Shown here one piece after another: positions 55,715-64,000 of a stretch of DNA of 64,000 bases. The notes below the pieces were generated by a model. It was not told the origin of the DNA and did no database searches. It saw only the letters and a list, made by a program, of their open reading frames with translations. This DNA comes from Amorphochlora amoebiformis (taxonomy: Eukaryota; Cercozoa; Chlorarachniophyceae). Within the stretch, counting starts at the first letter, position 1, and every line of letters starts with the position of its first letter. Made by a program: the position numbers and the translations under genes. The stretch lies in the NCBI GenBank assembly GCA_054601695.1, contig BAAHQB010000153.1, forward strand, positions 396,457-460,456, given 5' to 3'.

Positions 55715-55771
55715 ATATATATAATATGTATATGTATGAAGGTAAATATAAAACTAAATATATTGTATTTA

Positions 55772-55814
<43 letters not shown>

Positions 55815-55899
55815 CGTCTATATATATATTATATCATTTATGTATTTCAAGATGCAAAAATATGAAAATATATAATAATAATACACATTCATTATATCT

Positions 55900-55936
<37 letters not shown>

Positions 55937-55980
55937 CATGTATGTATGTATGTGTATATATACATACACATATATATTAT

Positions 55981-56020
<40 letters not shown>

Positions 56021-56124
56021 CATAGACATACATACATCTATTTTCATACTTTATTTTTTCTATCATTATATTTACGTATTTGATCATTTAAAAAAGATGA
56101 ATATCACAGCACATCAGTAACTAA

Positions 56125-56440
56125 CCCTATAACCCTAACCCTAACCCTAACCCTAACCCTAACCCTAACCCTAACCCTAACCCTAACCCTAGCCCTAACC
56201 CTAACCCTAACCCTAACCCTAGTGATCCCCTTTCCGTCAACAATCGTAAATGTAGAGACCTCCTGTTCGGATTAGGGTTAGGGTTAGGGTTAGGGTTAGG
56301 GTTAGGATCAGATTATTCAGCATGTCGTAGTCCAAGGACCATTGACTCGATTAGGGTTAGGGCTAGGGTTAGGGTTGAATAGATTTTTTATTTTTTACAC
56401 TCTCCTGACATTGTTAGGGTTCGGGATTTGGGCTAGGGTT
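56125..56440. repeat. Head-to-head telomeric arrays
   Basis: CCCTAA array (56125-56220), about 45 bp of unique sequence, then a TTAGGG array (56270-56380). The two arrays point in opposite directions around GTGATCCCCTTTCCGTCAAC. Confidence 0.9.
56305..56348 (-). repeat. 44-bp telomere-embedded motif
   Basis: GGATCAGATTATTCAGCATG TCGTAGTCCAAGGACCATTG ACTC in the TTAGGG half of the head-to-head arrays. Confidence 0.9.
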
Positions 56441-56624
56441 AGGGATAAGATTGTTATGTGATGTTACGTGTGCTTGGATTTTAAGATCAAAGCATCCGCG
56501 AATCTTAAATTTGATTTTTTCATCTCATATTTTCGCGCATGAGTCTCTCTTATCGAAAGTTTATCGAAAGGGTTCGTGAAGAGGTATCATGAAAAAGTTT
56601 TGGGATATTTGGTGTATATATCTT

Positions 56625-56689
<65 letters not shown>

Positions 56690-56708
56690 ACTTTCATTCA
56701 TTTTCAAT

Positions 56709-63777
<7,069 letters not shown>

Positions 63778-63783
63778 CTAGCA

Positions 63784-63814
<31 letters not shown>

Positions 63815-63836
63815 GTATGAAAATATGAGGGAATGC

Positions 63837-63839
<3 letters not shown>

Positions 63840-63869
<30 letters not shown>

Positions 63870-64000
63870 ATATATACATGTATGTATATATGAGGGAATG
63901 CAGACAGAAAGGAAGAGAAGAGAGAGAGGGAGACACACAGAGAGAGAGGGAGAGAGAGGGTTAGAGAGTGGGTGAGAGAGAGAGAGAGGGTGAGAGAGAG
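63840..64000. repeat. (TA)n then (GA)n tract at the window edge
   Basis: TA repeat with two ATATGAGGGAATGCA words (63823 and 63888), then purine-only GAGAGAGGG repeat to the end. Probably gene L intron. Confidence 0.75.

Overview
The window is nuclear DNA of an intron-rich microbial eukaryote. A unicellular alga or a related protist (for example rhizarian or stramenopile) is my best guess, because of the pentatricopeptide-repeat (PPR) gene, the dense short exons and the TTAGGG-type repeats; the lineage cannot be fixed from sequence alone. Long open frames that read IYIYIY, SLSLSL, LGLGLG or PNPNPN are translated microsatellite. The real coding sequence is a set of short exons (14-250 nt) with GT..AG borders and matching phases, separated by introns made of (TA)n, (CT/GA)n and TTAGGG arrays.

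Layout: (A) + strand, 3' part of a basic protein gene, 57-7620. Four small minus-strand genes follow: B 8076-8708, C 9588-10747, D 10990-12144 and E 12266-13032. (F) + strand, a 31-exon PPR gene, 13702-38835, about 620 codons over 25 kb. (Q) minus, 39801-41514. Globin gene, +, 41945-42792. (H) minus, 43431-43865. Nudix hydrolase gene, +, 43914-48966, with an exact Nudix box split by a telomeric-repeat intron. (P) minus, 49745-53079. (L) minus, 56709-63777, leaving the right edge of the window, with a deleted Ty1/copia retrotransposon (60678-63240, two LTRs) inside one intron.

Main observations: (1) About 20 exons have truncated copies of themselves next to them. Copies keeping the acceptor and 5' part lie upstream of the intact exon, and copies keeping the 3' part and donor lie downstream, on both strands. 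This is what tandem duplications with one breakpoint in the exon and one in the flanking TA array would leave. (2) TTAGGG arrays sit in introns, and at about ten junctions they supply the splice signal (GTTAGG donor, CCCTAG acceptor). (3) A 44-bp motif recurs at least seven times inside these arrays in fixed orientation to the hexamer. Genes lie close together (120-970 bp apart where both ends are known, about 3.6 kb between P and L) while their introns are greatly expanded.

All gene models are hand-spliced from reading frame, GT/AG borders and phase. No alignment, RNA evidence or database search was available.
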